DNA of 64,000 bases, from assembly GCF_030530745.1 (NCBI RefSeq), contig NZ_JAUMUI010000011.1, forward strand, positions 16,317 through 80,316. Reading direction: 5' to 3'. This document shows, in pieces, positions 7,840 to 16,418 of this stretch (position 1 is its first letter; each line of letters opens with the position of its first letter). A program made the translations under genes and the position numbers. The notes beneath the pieces are model-generated. The model made no database searches, was not told where the DNA came from, and worked only from the letters and a program-made list of their open reading frames with translations. The DNA comes from Neisseria sp. (lineage in GTDB: Bacteria > Pseudomonadota > Gammaproteobacteria > Burkholderiales > Neisseriaceae).

Positions 7840-8745
7840 ATGGACAGCCTGATTACCCTGATTTCGATTTTGGTTCCGCTTTTTCTCGGTTTTTTTATCA
7901 ATCTGCCGAAGCCTTATCTGAAAATTATAGATAAGGCTTTGGTTTGGCTGGTGTATATCATTTTGCTGTTAATCGGCGTATCGCTCTCGCAGGTGGAAAA
8001 TCTGGGCGCGCAGATCGACACCATCATCGGTGCAACCGTTTTGCTGTTCGCGTGCGTTATCGGCCTGAACCTTGCTGTGTTGATGTGGTTCGACCGCCGC
8101 CATCCGTGGCAGACCGCAGGCGGGGGCAAAAAGGCGCGGGTGAGCATTGCCGGCAGCATCAGGCAGGTGGGCTGCGTGGTGTTGGGCTTTTTGGCCGGCG
8201 AAGCCTTGCAGGATACTTGGCTGCCGCCGGAGAGTTCGGGCACTTATTGCCTGATGCTGCTGGTGTTGCTGGTGGGCATACAGTTGCGCGGCAGCGGCAT
8301 CGCGTTGCGCCAGGTGCTGATTAACCGCCGCGGCGTGCAAACTGGCATATTGATTGCCATATCTTCGCTGCTGGGCGGGCTGCTGTTTGCTGCGCTGATT
8401 CCGGAAGTGTCGTGGAGCAAGGGATTGGCGTTGGCATCAGGTTTCGGCTGGTATTCGCTGTCGGGCATTGTGATGACCGAAGCCTACGGCCCTGTGTGGG
8501 GCAGCATTGCGCTGCTGAACGATTTGGCGCGCGAGTTTTTCGCGCTGGTGTTTATTCCCGCGCTGATGCGCCGCCACCCCGGCGCGGCGGTGGGCGTGGG
8601 CGGCGCCACCAGCCTCGATTTCACGCTGCCGGTGATTCAAAGTTCGGGCGGTTTGCAGGTTGTGCCGCCGGCCATCAGTTTCGGTTTTATTATCAATGTT
8701 ACCGCCCCGTTTCTGATGGTGTTTTTTTCAAATATGCATTTTTAG
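7840..8745 (+). CDS. lysO: LysO-family lysine exporter (DUF340/YbjE)
   Basis: 301 residues, about eight hydrophobic helices. The N-terminal part (residues 1-50, with GFFINLPKPYLKIIDK and LLLIGVSLS) and the C-terminal half (GFGWYSLSGIVMTEAYGP, DLAREFFALVFIPALMRR, GGATSLDFTLPVIQSSGG) are characteristic of YbjE/LysO. The E. coli protein exports L-lysine and toxic analogues across the inner membrane. E. coli lysO is controlled by a repressor; no lysine riboswitch is visible here, since the ~90-base leader is too short for one. Confidence 0.85.
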   Translation: MDSLITLISILVPLFLGFFINLPKPYLKIIDKALVWLVYIILLLIGVSLSQVENLGAQIDTIIGATVLLFACVIGLNLAVLMWFDRRHPWQTAGGGKKARVSIAGSIRQVGCVVLGFLAGEALQDTWLPPESSGTYCLMLLVLLVGIQLRGSGIALRQVLINRRGVQTGILIAISSLLGGLLFAALIPEVSWSKGLALASGFGWYSLSGIVMTEAYGPVWGSIALLNDLAREFFALVFIPALMRRHPGAAVGVGGATSLDFTLPVIQSSGGLQVVPPAISFGFIINVTAPFLMVFFSNMHF

Positions 8746-8843
8746 CAGGACAGCTTGCGGCCGTTTATTTAATTTGGCACAATGCAACGGATAACTTTTA
8801 GCAGTAACAGATAGTTATAACTTAAGATTATAAAGAACACACC

Positions 8844-9620
8844 ATGCCGCCACGCATCCAACGACACGAAAAAATCATCGCCCTTGTGCGCGAACACAGT
8901 TTCATGCCGATCGAGCAGCTTGCCCGCGAGCTTGACGTTACCCCGCAAACCATACGCCGCGACATCAACCAGCTTTGCGAAGAAAACCTGCTGCGGCGTT
9001 ATCACGGCGGCGCCACTTTGGGCGACAGCCTCGAAAACGAAGATTTCAACACCCAAAAAGCCAAGCTGCAAAGCGAAAAAGCCCATATCGCCGATTTGAT
9101 TGCCGAGCATATTCCCGACAACTCCTCGCTGTTTTTGAGCATAGGCTCCACCATCGAAGCGGTGGCGATGGCGTTGGTGAAAAAGCGCAAAGGCTTGTGC
9201 ATTATCACCAACAACATCCATGTGGCCGCCATCGTGTCGGGGCGCAGCGACTACACTGTGATTATCACTTCCGGCGTGGTGCGCCCGATAGACGGCGGCG
9301 TAACCGGCGTGGCCACGGTGGATTTCATCAATCAGTTTAAAACCGACTATGCCGTGTTGAGCGCGTCGGGCGTCGATGCCGACGGTTCGCTGCTCGATTT
9401 CGACTATAAAGAAGTGAGCGTGATGCAGGCCATGATGGAAAACGCCCGAATGCGCTATTTGGGCGTGGATCACAGCAAATTCGGGCGCAACGCTTTGGTG
9501 CGCATGGGCAGCATCGGCGAATTCGACGCCGTGTTCACCGACCGCGAGCCGGACGAAGCGATGTGCAAACGGCTGGAAGAAGCGGGAGTGAAATGCCTGA
9601 TTGCCGATAACGGAAAATAA
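8844..9620 (+). CDS. DeoR/GlpR-family transcriptional regulator
   Basis: 258 residues. The N-terminal DeoR helix-turn-helix (about 6-60: PIEQLARELDVTPQTIRRDI) is followed by the DeoR-C sugar-phosphate sensor domain (FLSIGSTIEAVAMAL, TNNIHVAAIVSG, VDHSKFGRNALVRMG). The sequence is closest in feel to GlpR, the glycerol-3-phosphate-responsive repressor. No glp target gene is adjacent, so the effector is uncertain. Two sequences resembling weak -10 boxes lie in the AT-rich 80 bases upstream. The gene ends at a DUS terminator. Confidence 0.88.
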   Translation: MPPRIQRHEKIIALVREHSFMPIEQLARELDVTPQTIRRDINQLCEENLLRRYHGGATLGDSLENEDFNTQKAKLQSEKAHIADLIAEHIPDNSSLFLSIGSTIEAVAMALVKKRKGLCIITNNIHVAAIVSGRSDYTVIITSGVVRPIDGGVTGVATVDFINQFKTDYAVLSASGVDADGSLLDFDYKEVSVMQAMMENARMRYLGVDHSKFGRNALVRMGSIGEFDAVFTDREPDEAMCKRLEEAGVKCLIADNGK

Positions 9621-9625
9621 TGCAG

Positions 9626-9670
9626 AGGCCGTCTGAAAACGCAATATTAATATTGTTTTTCAGACGGCCT
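9626..9670 (+). terminator. DUS inverted-repeat terminator with inner palindrome
   Basis: The arms aggccgtctgaaaa / ttttcagacggcct enclose caatattaatattg, itself a palindrome. The hairpin lies directly after the DeoR gene and is followed by TTTTT. Confidence 0.75.
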
Positions 9671-9726
9671 TTTTGATTTGCATATCAAAACAGATTCTTT
9701 CCCGACAACAGCAGAAAGGAAGCAGC

Positions 9727-10347
9727 ATGAAACTTTGGTATTCCACCACCAGCCCTTATGTGCGCAAAGTCCGCGCCGTGGCCGCACACCATGATTTGGG
9801 TGGGCAAATTGAGCTGCTGAAAGTAACCTCGTCGTTCGATGCCGCTTCGCCGCACAATCAAAACAACCCGCTCGGCCGCATACCCGTGCTGCAAACCGAC
9901 GGCGGCGAATGGCTGCTCAACAGTAACGTGATTGCCGAATACCTTGACACGCTGGGGCAGGGGCGGAAACTGTATCCTCAAGACAACGGCCGCTGGGAAG
10001 TGTTAAACCTGCACGCGCTTGCCGAAGGCATTTTGGAAAACACCGTGGCGATGATTGCCGAAAAAATGCTGCGCCCCGAAAACGAATGGTGGGCGGCGCG
10101 CCACGCGCAGATTAAAGCGCGCAACGAAAGCGCACTCAAACTGCTGGCAGAGCGGGTGCAACCATATGGTACAGAGTTGAACATCGGCACCCTTTATGCC
10201 GCGTGTGCGGTGGATTTTTTATTGTTCCGTAACAATTTAACCGAAGCCCAAGGCATAATCGCCGCCGCCGGACTCGACGCTTGGGCGGCCGAAATGAACA
10301 GCGTCCACGCCTGTTTGGCCGAAACCAAACCGTATGTTTCGGTATAA
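9727..10347 (+). CDS. Glutathione S-transferase family protein
   Basis: 206 residues from ATG 9727 (AGGAAGCAGC upstream). The N-terminal thioredoxin-like domain (MKLWYSTTSPYVRKVRAVAA) has a serine where GSTs bind glutathione, then NPLGRIPVL and the SNVIAEYLD motif. The helical C-terminal domain covers about residues 85-206. It probably conjugates or reduces small electrophiles with glutathione; the substrate cannot be told. Unlike the second GST near 22 kb, it sits in a GC-rich native context. Confidence 0.85.
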   Translation: MKLWYSTTSPYVRKVRAVAAHHDLGGQIELLKVTSSFDAASPHNQNNPLGRIPVLQTDGGEWLLNSNVIAEYLDTLGQGRKLYPQDNGRWEVLNLHALAEGILENTVAMIAEKMLRPENEWWAARHAQIKARNESALKLLAERVQPYGTELNIGTLYAACAVDFLLFRNNLTEAQGIIAAAGLDAWAAEMNSVHACLAETKPYVSV

Positions 10348-10430
10348 ATGTGCCGCTATATGCCGGCACGTAAGGCCGTCTGAAAATCACCGAATGCCCT
10401 GCCTGCTGCGGAACAATGCGGCTGTTCCTA

Positions 10431-10617
10431 GGGGCTGTTGACAATTGGCCGGCGAAGCGGTTTTTTGAGGCAAAAACCGCGTATGCAAGGCAAAAAGCGC
10501 AGCAAGGTTGGACACCTTGCGAGCATTTTAGCTTCGCCAGTCCGCTACGCTACCTAACGCCGCCGACGGGGATTTTTGACCAAAAATACCGCCGTTGCGT
10601 TAATTGTCAATAGACCC
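10431..10617. mobile_element. Family 1 miniature element, copy 1 (187 bp)
   Basis: The ends GGGGCTGTTGACAATTGGC (left) and, read inward from the right, GGGTCTATTGACAATTAAC are imperfect terminal inverted repeats. TA lies immediately outside both ends (10429-10430 and 10618-10619). The interior has no real gene. It matches the sequence at 19073-19238 in inverted orientation over its whole length, apart from a ~20-bp segment present only here. It occupies the gap between convergent gst and GNAT genes. TA flanks suggest mobilisation by an IS630/Tc1-mariner-type transposase; that is inference. Confidence 0.75.
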
Positions 10618-10633
10618 TAATACGGTAAACGGC

Positions 10634-11116
10634 TTAGAGGTATTTGCGCATCAGTTCGCACTCAACCGTTACTTCGCGGTTTAAGGGCAAAACGGCGGAG
10701 CCGAGTGATTCGTAGCCGTTGAGTTTGTAGAACGCTACCGAATTGAGCGAGGCATAGAGTTTGATAAAGCTCAGCCCTTCGCTTGCTGCCAGTGCTTCGG
10801 CGCGCTGCAGCAGGGCGGTGCCTAAGCCGTGGTTGTGCACGAAGGGATGGACGTAGAGCGCGTCTAACTGTGCTTCTTTGAAATCGAGTTGGAAAAAGCC
10901 TTGAATGTGTCCGCGGTATTCCACCACCCATAAGGCTTTGTTGGAATCGGCCATGGTGTCGAGATAGCCTTCGGGGCTGAGCAGCCGGCTCCATGCTTCG
11001 AGTACGCGGTTGTTGTAGCTGCGGGTGCAGGTGTATTGCACGGAATAACGATGGGCGTTGTAGATGTGTTCGCAGTCGTGCGGAGCTGCGGGGCGGAGTA
11101 CGGTAATCAGGCTCAT
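10634..11116 (-). CDS. GNAT-family N-acetyltransferase
   Basis: 160 residues from ATG 11116 (MSLITVLRPAAPHD). The GNAT acetyl-CoA site is seen in LDALYVHPFVHNHGLGTALLQRA (about 95-118; the R/Q-x-x-G-x-G/A motif is HNHGLG here) and the closing SVAFYKLNGYE near 140. The substrate is unknown. The gene stands alone and converges on gst with a family 1 element between them. Confidence 0.88.
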   Translation of the reverse strand: MSLITVLRPAAPHDCEHIYNAHRYSVQYTCTRSYNNRVLEAWSRLLSPEGYLDTMADSNKALWVVEYRGHIQGFFQLDFKEAQLDALYVHPFVHNHGLGTALLQRAEALAASEGLSFIKLYASLNSVAFYKLNGYESLGSAVLPLNREVTVECELMRKYL

Positions 11117-11163
11117 GGCATATCGGCAGTGGGTTTCCAAGCAACCGGTTGTTTACGTTTGGC

Positions 11164-11175
11164 AGGCTGCCTGAA
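11164..11175 (+). other. Foreign-dialect DUS (AGGCTGCCTGAA)
   Basis: A perfect 12-mer of the dialect I recall from Simonsiella/Alysiella (AG-simDUS), in a genome that otherwise uses AGGCCGTCTGAA. It lies between the recR and GNAT genes. Confidence 0.6.
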
Positions 11176-11293
11176 TAATCAGACTAAATGTGGGTTTACA
11201 GGTGTGAACATACGATATTTTTAACGGTTGATAAAGCGGTTTGTGCCGAACGCTGCCTTTTTTACACAAGCGGAATATAACAATCTTTACTGT

Positions 11294-11899
11294 TTATTCT
11301 TTCAGCATTTTCCGTTCGTAAACCGCCTGTGCGAGCGTGCCGGCATCGACATATTCCAGCTCGCCGCCCAGCGGGATGCCGCGCGCAAGGCGGCTGACTT
11401 TGTAAGGCAGGTTTTTGAACAGTTCCGACAGCACATAGGCGGTGGCGTCGCCCTCGGCGGTGAAGTTGGTGGCGATGATGATTTCTTCTACTTCGCTGTT
11501 TTGCAGTCTTTCTACCAGTTTGTCGAGGGCGATGTGGCTTAAATCCATGCCTTGCGCGGGGTTGACTTGGCCCATTAATACGAAATACAGCCCGTCGTGG
11601 CAGTTGGCGGCTTCCATGCCGGAAACATCGGCGGGCATGTGCACAATCATCAGGCGGCGCGGGTCGCGGTTGTGGTCGGCGCAGATATCGCATAACCCGC
11701 CTTCGCAAAAGGTGTTGCAGCGGGTGCAGTGGTGTACTTGTTTTAAGGCGTGTTGCAGGGCTTCGGCCAATTCCTGCGCGCCGTCTCTGCTGTGCTGCAA
11801 CAGTTGGTAGGCCATGCGCTGGGCGGATTTGGGGCCGACATTGGGCAGAATTTTCAAGGCGTTGATCAGGCGGGTGAAAGCATCGGGGTTTTTGGACAT
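11294..11899 (-). CDS. recR: Recombination protein RecR
   Basis: 201 residues from ATG 11899 (MSKNPDAFTRLINALKILPNVGPKSAQRMAYQLL). The upstream open extension is excluded because it runs through a DUS terminator. The helix-hairpin-helix, four-Cys zinc finger (HHCTRCNTFCEGGLCDICAD, about 53-72) and Toprim domain (about 80-170) are in order. RecR with RecO/RecF loads RecA onto SSB-coated gaps; in Neisseria this RecF-like pathway also supports transformation and pilin variation. dnaX/ybaB are not adjacent here. Confidence 0.96.
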   Translation of the reverse strand: MSKNPDAFTRLINALKILPNVGPKSAQRMAYQLLQHSRDGAQELAEALQHALKQVHHCTRCNTFCEGGLCDICADHNRDPRRLMIVHMPADVSGMEAANCHDGLYFVLMGQVNPAQGMDLSHIALDKLVERLQNSEVEEIIIATNFTAEGDATAYVLSELFKNLPYKVSRLARGIPLGGELEYVDAGTLAQAVYERKMLKE

Positions 11900-11927
11900 G
11901 GTCTCGTTATTGGTTGAAATCTGTTTG

Positions 11928-11969
11928 AGGCCGTCTGAAAAATGCGTTTCGCTTGTTTTCAGACGGCCT
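11928..11969 (-). terminator. DUS inverted-repeat terminator after the nucleoside hydrolase gene
   Basis: The arms aggccgtctgaaaa / ttttcagacggcct have a 14-base loop. It lies between the nucleoside hydrolase stop and the recR start. Confidence 0.7.
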
Positions 11970-11987
11970 GTATTTATTGCGGAAAAA

Positions 11988-12941
11988 TCAGGGCAGTTCG
12001 CGGATAGAATCGGCCAGTTCGCGGAATATCGCGTCGGCATCGACATCGGTTACCCAATAGGCATTGGCCGGTTTGCCCGTGGTGCCCCACCAGTCGACTA
12101 CGCAGGCACCCATGGTCAGCTCGCTCTGGGTTTCGACATCGACACGGCACGATTTACCGCTGAAGAGTTCGGGAAATACGGCGCAGGCAATGGCGCAGGG
12201 ATCGTGCAGCGGCCCGCCTTCGAGGCCGAACTTTTGGGTGTCGAAACGTTCGTAGCTTTGCAGGATGTTGGCCAAACGTTTGCCGTTGGTGTTGTTTTGC
12301 TTGCGCAAAACATCCATGCGCGGGGTGGTGATGCAGGCTTTGTGGGTAACGTCGAGCGGCAAAACAGTTATCGGTGCGCCGCTTTGCAATACTATCTGCG
12401 CGGCATGGGGATCGACATAGAAATTGAATTCGGCGGCAGGGGTAACGTTTCCTGCTTCGAAATAGTTGCCGCCCATCAGCACAATGTTTTTGATACCGCG
12501 CACGATATCGGGGGCAAGGCTGATGGCTTGGGCGATATTGGTCAGCGGGCCGATGGGGCAGAGGGTGATGGGGGCATCTCCGGCTTTACGCAGGGTGTCG
12601 ATAAGATAGGGCACGGCGTGCACGGGTTGCAGCGGGCATTGCGGGTCGTGCAGTTCGGCTCCGTCAAGCCCGGTTTTGCCGTGTACTTCTTCGGCGGTAA
12701 CCAAGGGCCGCAGCAAGGGTTTGCCTGCGCCGGCATAAACGGGAAAATCGGTTTCGCCCGCCCAGTCGCAGATAATTCTGGCGTTGGTGGCGGTGTGGTG
12801 CAGGCTTACGTTGCCGGCTACGACGGTGAGCGCTACAAAGTCTATCAGCCCGCGTTTTGCCAGCCCGTGCGCCATCAGAATGGCGGCGGCATCGTCTTGG
12901 CCGGGGTCGGTGTCGATAATCAGGCGGATTTTTTCGTTCAT
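11988..12941 (-). CDS. Inosine-uridine preferring nucleoside hydrolase
   Basis: 317 residues. The N-terminal calcium-binding DTDPGQDDAAAI (about 10-21), central LMGGNYFEAGN, NFYVDPHAA and late PLHDPCAIA are the nucleoside hydrolase signatures. It would split ribonucleosides into base and ribose for salvage. Substrate preference (purine or pyrimidine) cannot be decided. The lipoprotein gene lies 36 bases upstream on the same strand and may share its transcript. Confidence 0.92.
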   Translation of the reverse strand: MNEKIRLIIDTDPGQDDAAAILMAHGLAKRGLIDFVALTVVAGNVSLHHTATNARIICDWAGETDFPVYAGAGKPLLRPLVTAEEVHGKTGLDGAELHDPQCPLQPVHAVPYLIDTLRKAGDAPITLCPIGPLTNIAQAISLAPDIVRGIKNIVLMGGNYFEAGNVTPAAEFNFYVDPHAAQIVLQSGAPITVLPLDVTHKACITTPRMDVLRKQNNTNGKRLANILQSYERFDTQKFGLEGGPLHDPCAIACAVFPELFSGKSCRVDVETQSELTMGACVVDWWGTTGKPANAYWVTDVDADAIFRELADSIRELP

Positions 12942-12977
12942 GGGCTGCTCCGTTGTGTTTGCACCGCCCGCAGGCGT

Positions 12978-13673
12978 TTATCTGCCGTCCTGTCTGGTGC
13001 CGGCGTTTTGTGCTTTGAGGGTTTTGTCGTACTCTTTCTGCTCTTCGGGTGAAAAACCGTTTTCATTCAATATTCTTATACGGTTGGTTGCGGCTTGGAG
13101 TTCGGCACGGCTGATTTTGGTGCGGCTGATGCGCCAAGATGTACGGCCTTTTTCGGTAACCGGGCGCGCCGTCCACAAGCCTTCTTTTTGATAATGGCTG
13201 AGAACGGCCTGCGCCAGTGTTTTCATATCAGTGTCGGGGTGGGCGGCACCTATGGTACGCCCGACGCGGTTGTTGCGCAGGTCAGCGGCCTGGTCGGCGG
13301 CCGCACGGCTGAAATACTGGGTTTTGCTTTCGCGTATGGAAGTGTTGTTTTCATAGGCGTTGCCGATTTTTTCGGCGATTTCGGTGCCGAAGCGGGCGGC
13401 AATGGCAGCCTGCCAAAGTGTGTGGCGCACGGCATTTACCTGCGTGCCCAAACCTTCGCCGCCGTTGGCTTGGTTGTCGAGGCCGGTTTTGAGGGCGAAG
13501 CGGGCGGCATTGCCGGTGATATTGACGGCGTTTTCGCCGGGCAGGCCGATGGCCTGCGCAGCTACGGGATGGTTGGCTGCAAATTTAAGAATTTTATTGC
13601 GGCGGCTCTCGTCGCTGTGAATCTGGCAGGCGGCGAGCAGCAACACGCTGAACAGTAAGCTAATTCGTTTCAT
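12978..13673 (-). CDS. Predicted lipoprotein of unknown function
   Basis: 231 residues with a lipoprotein signal peptide (MKRISLLFSVLLLAAC, lipid Cys16). The mature part has an alpha-helical domain with VNAVRHTLWQAAIAARFG and IGNAYENN around residues 80-110 and a basic C-terminal third. The RHTLWQA/AYE motifs recall the DUF6973-type domain found in secreted bacterial proteins; I am not certain of that match. It likely sits in the outer membrane facing the periplasm. It precedes the nucleoside hydrolase gene by 36 bases. Confidence 0.75.
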   Translation of the reverse strand: MKRISLLFSVLLLAACQIHSDESRRNKILKFAANHPVAAQAIGLPGENAVNITGNAARFALKTGLDNQANGGEGLGTQVNAVRHTLWQAAIAARFGTEIAEKIGNAYENNTSIRESKTQYFSRAAADQAADLRNNRVGRTIGAAHPDTDMKTLAQAVLSHYQKEGLWTARPVTEKGRTSWRISRTKISRAELQAATNRIRILNENGFSPEEQKEYDKTLKAQNAGTRQDGR

Positions 13674-13810
13674 ATTGTTTCTTTTATCAAAGAGGTTTGA
13701 GTGAGTAATGGACGGGTTTAGGGTTGCGGCGGGTAAAAAGTTTCGCCGCTAAATCTGCATCTAAATCTACATGGTAGCGCTTTTTGTTTTTATGGTTTTC
13801 AGACGGCCCG

Positions 13811-14311
13811 TCAGGAGGCTGCCTGTATTTCTTGGCGGAGCTTGTCGAGAAAGCGGCTTTGGCGCACCAAGGCGGCTGCTTCGTCGTGATTCTGCCGTGA
13901 AAAAGCGGTGCTCAGTTGCTGTTGCAGTTTTTGCTGCTCTGCGGCAATTTCTCCGTCCAGCTCTGCAAGTACTGCTGTATTGCCGTTGGAGCGGGCTTCT
14001 TCTAAAGTTTCGCGCCATTCCATCTGCTGCATCAGAAATTCGGGGGCGAAAGTGGTGTGTTCGGGAGCGTCGGCTTCGATGCCGTGCAGCTGCAGCAGGC
14101 AGGCGGCGCGCTCGGTGGGGTTTTTTAAAACGCGGTAGGCTTCGTTTACGGCCGAAGCCATCATCACGGCCTGTTTTTGTTCGAATGCGGAGGCTGCCGC
14201 GTATTTGTCGGGGTGGAACCGTGCAGCGAGCGAGCGGTAGGTTTGCTCCAGCATTTCGACATCGATATCGAAAGCGGGTTCCAATTTAAATAAAGCAAAA
14301 TGTTGGGTCAT
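13811..14311 (-). CDS. hscB: Fe-S cluster assembly co-chaperone HscB
   Basis: 166 residues from ATG 14311 (MTQHFALFKLEPAFDIDVEMLEQTYR). J-domain about residues 1-75 with the HPD motif (RFHPDKYAAAS), then the C-terminal three-helix IscU-binding domain. HscB delivers IscU to HscA. No isc genes are adjacent, as is usual in Neisseria. A DUS half-site overlaps the 3' end. Confidence 0.94.
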   Translation of the reverse strand: MTQHFALFKLEPAFDIDVEMLEQTYRSLAARFHPDKYAAASAFEQKQAVMMASAVNEAYRVLKNPTERAACLLQLHGIEADAPEHTTFAPEFLMQQMEWRETLEEARSNGNTAVLAELDGEIAAEQQKLQQQLSTAFSRQNHDEAAALVRQSRFLDKLRQEIQAAS

Positions 14312-14393
14312 GAAAACCTTCAATCGAATCAAGCCTGTTTACAAACAGCTGCGGCTTGGTTTACATAACTTAAATTATCCTACAAAGCTGAAA

Positions 14394-14843
14394 TTAAAAC
14401 AAATGCTTATGCAGGTTTAAAATAGCAGCCCTGTTTGAGGGCGAAAACACCTTTTCGGCCGCTTCGGACAGCGGCAGCCAAGCGTAGGCGGTATGCTCGG
14501 AAGGGCTGATTTTTATTGGTGCCTGCCGGTTTATTTCGGCGGAAAATATGTGTTCGGTATTATGCGTAACGCCTGCCGGGTAGCGGTGGCGCCAGTGCGG
14601 GTAGATTTCGTACTCAGTGCTTTCGTGCCAGTTGCACAATTGGCCGTCTGAAAGGTAAATTCCTGTTTCTTCGAAAACTTCTCTGACTGCTGCGGCTTCG
14701 GGCGTTTCGTTTGGTTCGAGGCTGCCGGTTACGGACTGCCAGAAATTTTTACAATCGGCGCGCTCGATAAGCAGCACGTTACCGTTGCCGTCGTGCAACA
14801 CCACCAATACGGATACGGGTATTTTGGGCGGTTTGGCCGTCAT
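14394..14843 (-). CDS. nudB: Nudix hydrolase, dihydroneopterin triphosphate diphosphatase
   Basis: 149 residues from ATG 14843; an ATG at 14855 would add four residues. The Nudix box (GSLEPNETPEAAAVREVFEETGI, about 40-62) is intact with REVFEETG. The surrounding WQSVTGSLE and WHESTEYEIYPHWRHRYPAGVTHNTEH match NudB, which removes pyrophosphate in folate synthesis. It sits at the 3' end of the MscS gene, overlapping or abutting its stop (TGA 14847-14845), so the two are probably co-translated. Confidence 0.9.
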   Translation of the reverse strand: MTAKPPKIPVSVLVVLHDGNGNVLLIERADCKNFWQSVTGSLEPNETPEAAAVREVFEETGIYLSDGQLCNWHESTEYEIYPHWRHRYPAGVTHNTEHIFSAEINRQAPIKISPSEHTAYAWLPLSEAAEKVFSPSNRAAILNLHKHLF

Positions 14844-14844
14844 A

Positions 14845-16266
14845 TCAGTTTCCATCGTCGAATGCCGCATCGGAGCGGGTGTCGGTTTGTGATTTTAAAG
14901 AAGCTTTTAAAATGGCGGCATCGCCGGGTGTTTGCGTTTCGTTGAGAATGCGTACTTCGCGTTGTGGAAAAGGAAACTCGATGCCGTGTTTGTTGAAACG
15001 CTGCCAAATGCCGAGCAAGATGGCGGAAAACAGGGCGGCAAAACCGTTTTCGGGGTCTTTTACCCAAAAACCGATGCGCAAATCAATGCCGTTGTCGCCG
15101 AAGCCGAGAACCACGGCCTTGGGGGCGGGGGAAGTGTCTACGCGTTCCTGCGCGGCGGCAGCCTCTTCAAGCAGGCTTAAGGCTTTAGTCAAGTCGGTAT
15201 GGTAAGCCACCTGAACATCAAGGCTCTGCCACAACGATTTGCTGGTGTAGGATTCGTTGATAACGGTGGAGGTTATAAAGGTTTCGTTGGGAATCAGCGC
15301 TTCGGCACCGGTGGCGCTTTTGAGCACCACGAAGCGCGAGGTGATTTTGGTAACGTAGCCGGTGAAACCGTCCACAGTCAGGCGGTCGCCGGGGCGGATG
15401 GAGCGGTCTCCCAAAATAATAAAGCCCGAGATATAGTTGCTGGCCACTTTCTGCAGCCCGAAACCGATGCCTACCCCCAAGGCGCCGCCGAACACCGACA
15501 GCACCGTTAAATCTATGCCCACCAAGGGCAGCGCGATAAGGAAAGACAATACAATCATTGCCGTGCTGATGATTTTTGAAAGCACGATGCGCAGGTTGAT
15601 GTCGAGCCGTTGGCTTGCCATCAGTTTGTTGTTGATAAAGCGCGCCAGCCACAACGCGAATACCATAACGACGGCCACCCATAAGAGGCCGGTGAGCACG
15701 GTGTAGAGGTTGAGTCTGACGGTGCCTACGGGCAGTTCCACGGTTTTCATGGCACCGGTGATAACGGCTTCGATGCCGGAAACCCATAATACGAAAACAA
15801 TCCAAAGTGCGGAGGAGAGGAAACGCTCGAGCCAGTCGGTAATTTTATTGGCGGGCAGGGCCGCGCGGAGCACTGCCAGTGCGAAACGGATGAGTATCAT
15901 CCAGCGGGCCGCCATGGCCAGCAGTTGCAGCCACAGGGGGTTTTGGCCGGAAAGCTGCCAAAAATAGATGGCGGCAACGGCGGCGGCAAGCATCAAAACC
16001 GGCCAAAGGATGCGTTGGCCGATATGGCGGATTGCACCCCAATGCGGGTGTGCGGCCGGCTTTCTGCCTATCCAATAGCCGGACAGCCAGAAAGTCGCCG
16101 CAATGATTGCGGCGGCAAGAGCTGCTTCCAACCAGCCCGAGGGGCGGTTGAAGCTGTGTTCCAGCAGTTGTGCGGTAAATTCACGGCGGGCGAACAAACC
16201 TGATATGAAATTGGAAATCCCGCTGTTTTCAATCTCTTGCAGGCCGGTATCAGACAAATTCAACAT
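14845..16266 (-). CDS. MscS-family mechanosensitive ion channel
   Basis: 473 residues. Hydrophobic helices lie at about 32-53, 70-88, 95-115, 130-152, 178-200 and 215-240. Then comes the pore helix and beta domain with the family signature VFGGALGVGIGFGLQKVASNYISG and DRSIRPGD near residues 265-300. The larger number of helices places it among extended MscS-like channels rather than three-helix MscS. It would release solutes on hypo-osmotic shock. It is first in a unit with nudB. Confidence 0.9.
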   Translation of the reverse strand: MLNLSDTGLQEIENSGISNFISGLFARREFTAQLLEHSFNRPSGWLEAALAAAIIAATFWLSGYWIGRKPAAHPHWGAIRHIGQRILWPVLMLAAAVAAIYFWQLSGQNPLWLQLLAMAARWMILIRFALAVLRAALPANKITDWLERFLSSALWIVFVLWVSGIEAVITGAMKTVELPVGTVRLNLYTVLTGLLWVAVVMVFALWLARFINNKLMASQRLDINLRIVLSKIISTAMIVLSFLIALPLVGIDLTVLSVFGGALGVGIGFGLQKVASNYISGFIILGDRSIRPGDRLTVDGFTGYVTKITSRFVVLKSATGAEALIPNETFITSTVINESYTSKSLWQSLDVQVAYHTDLTKALSLLEEAAAAQERVDTSPAPKAVVLGFGDNGIDLRIGFWVKDPENGFAALFSAILLGIWQRFNKHGIEFPFPQREVRILNETQTPGDAAILKASLKSQTDTRSDAAFDDGN

Positions 16267-16418
16267 GGTTTCGACAGATGTGCGGTTGTATTTACAATTA
16301 CGGGTTGGGGATTATAGCCTAAATCAGCCGGCATTTTTCGGCCGGCTCCGGCGGTACCGGGCTTTGAGCGGGCCTTCTGAAAAATCCGCCCGCGGTGCAG
16401 GCCGGAATGCCGCACTGC

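Noticed and set aside
10416-10613. 65-residue ORF
   Set aside because: It lies wholly inside a family 1 miniature element and is interrupted in the other copy.
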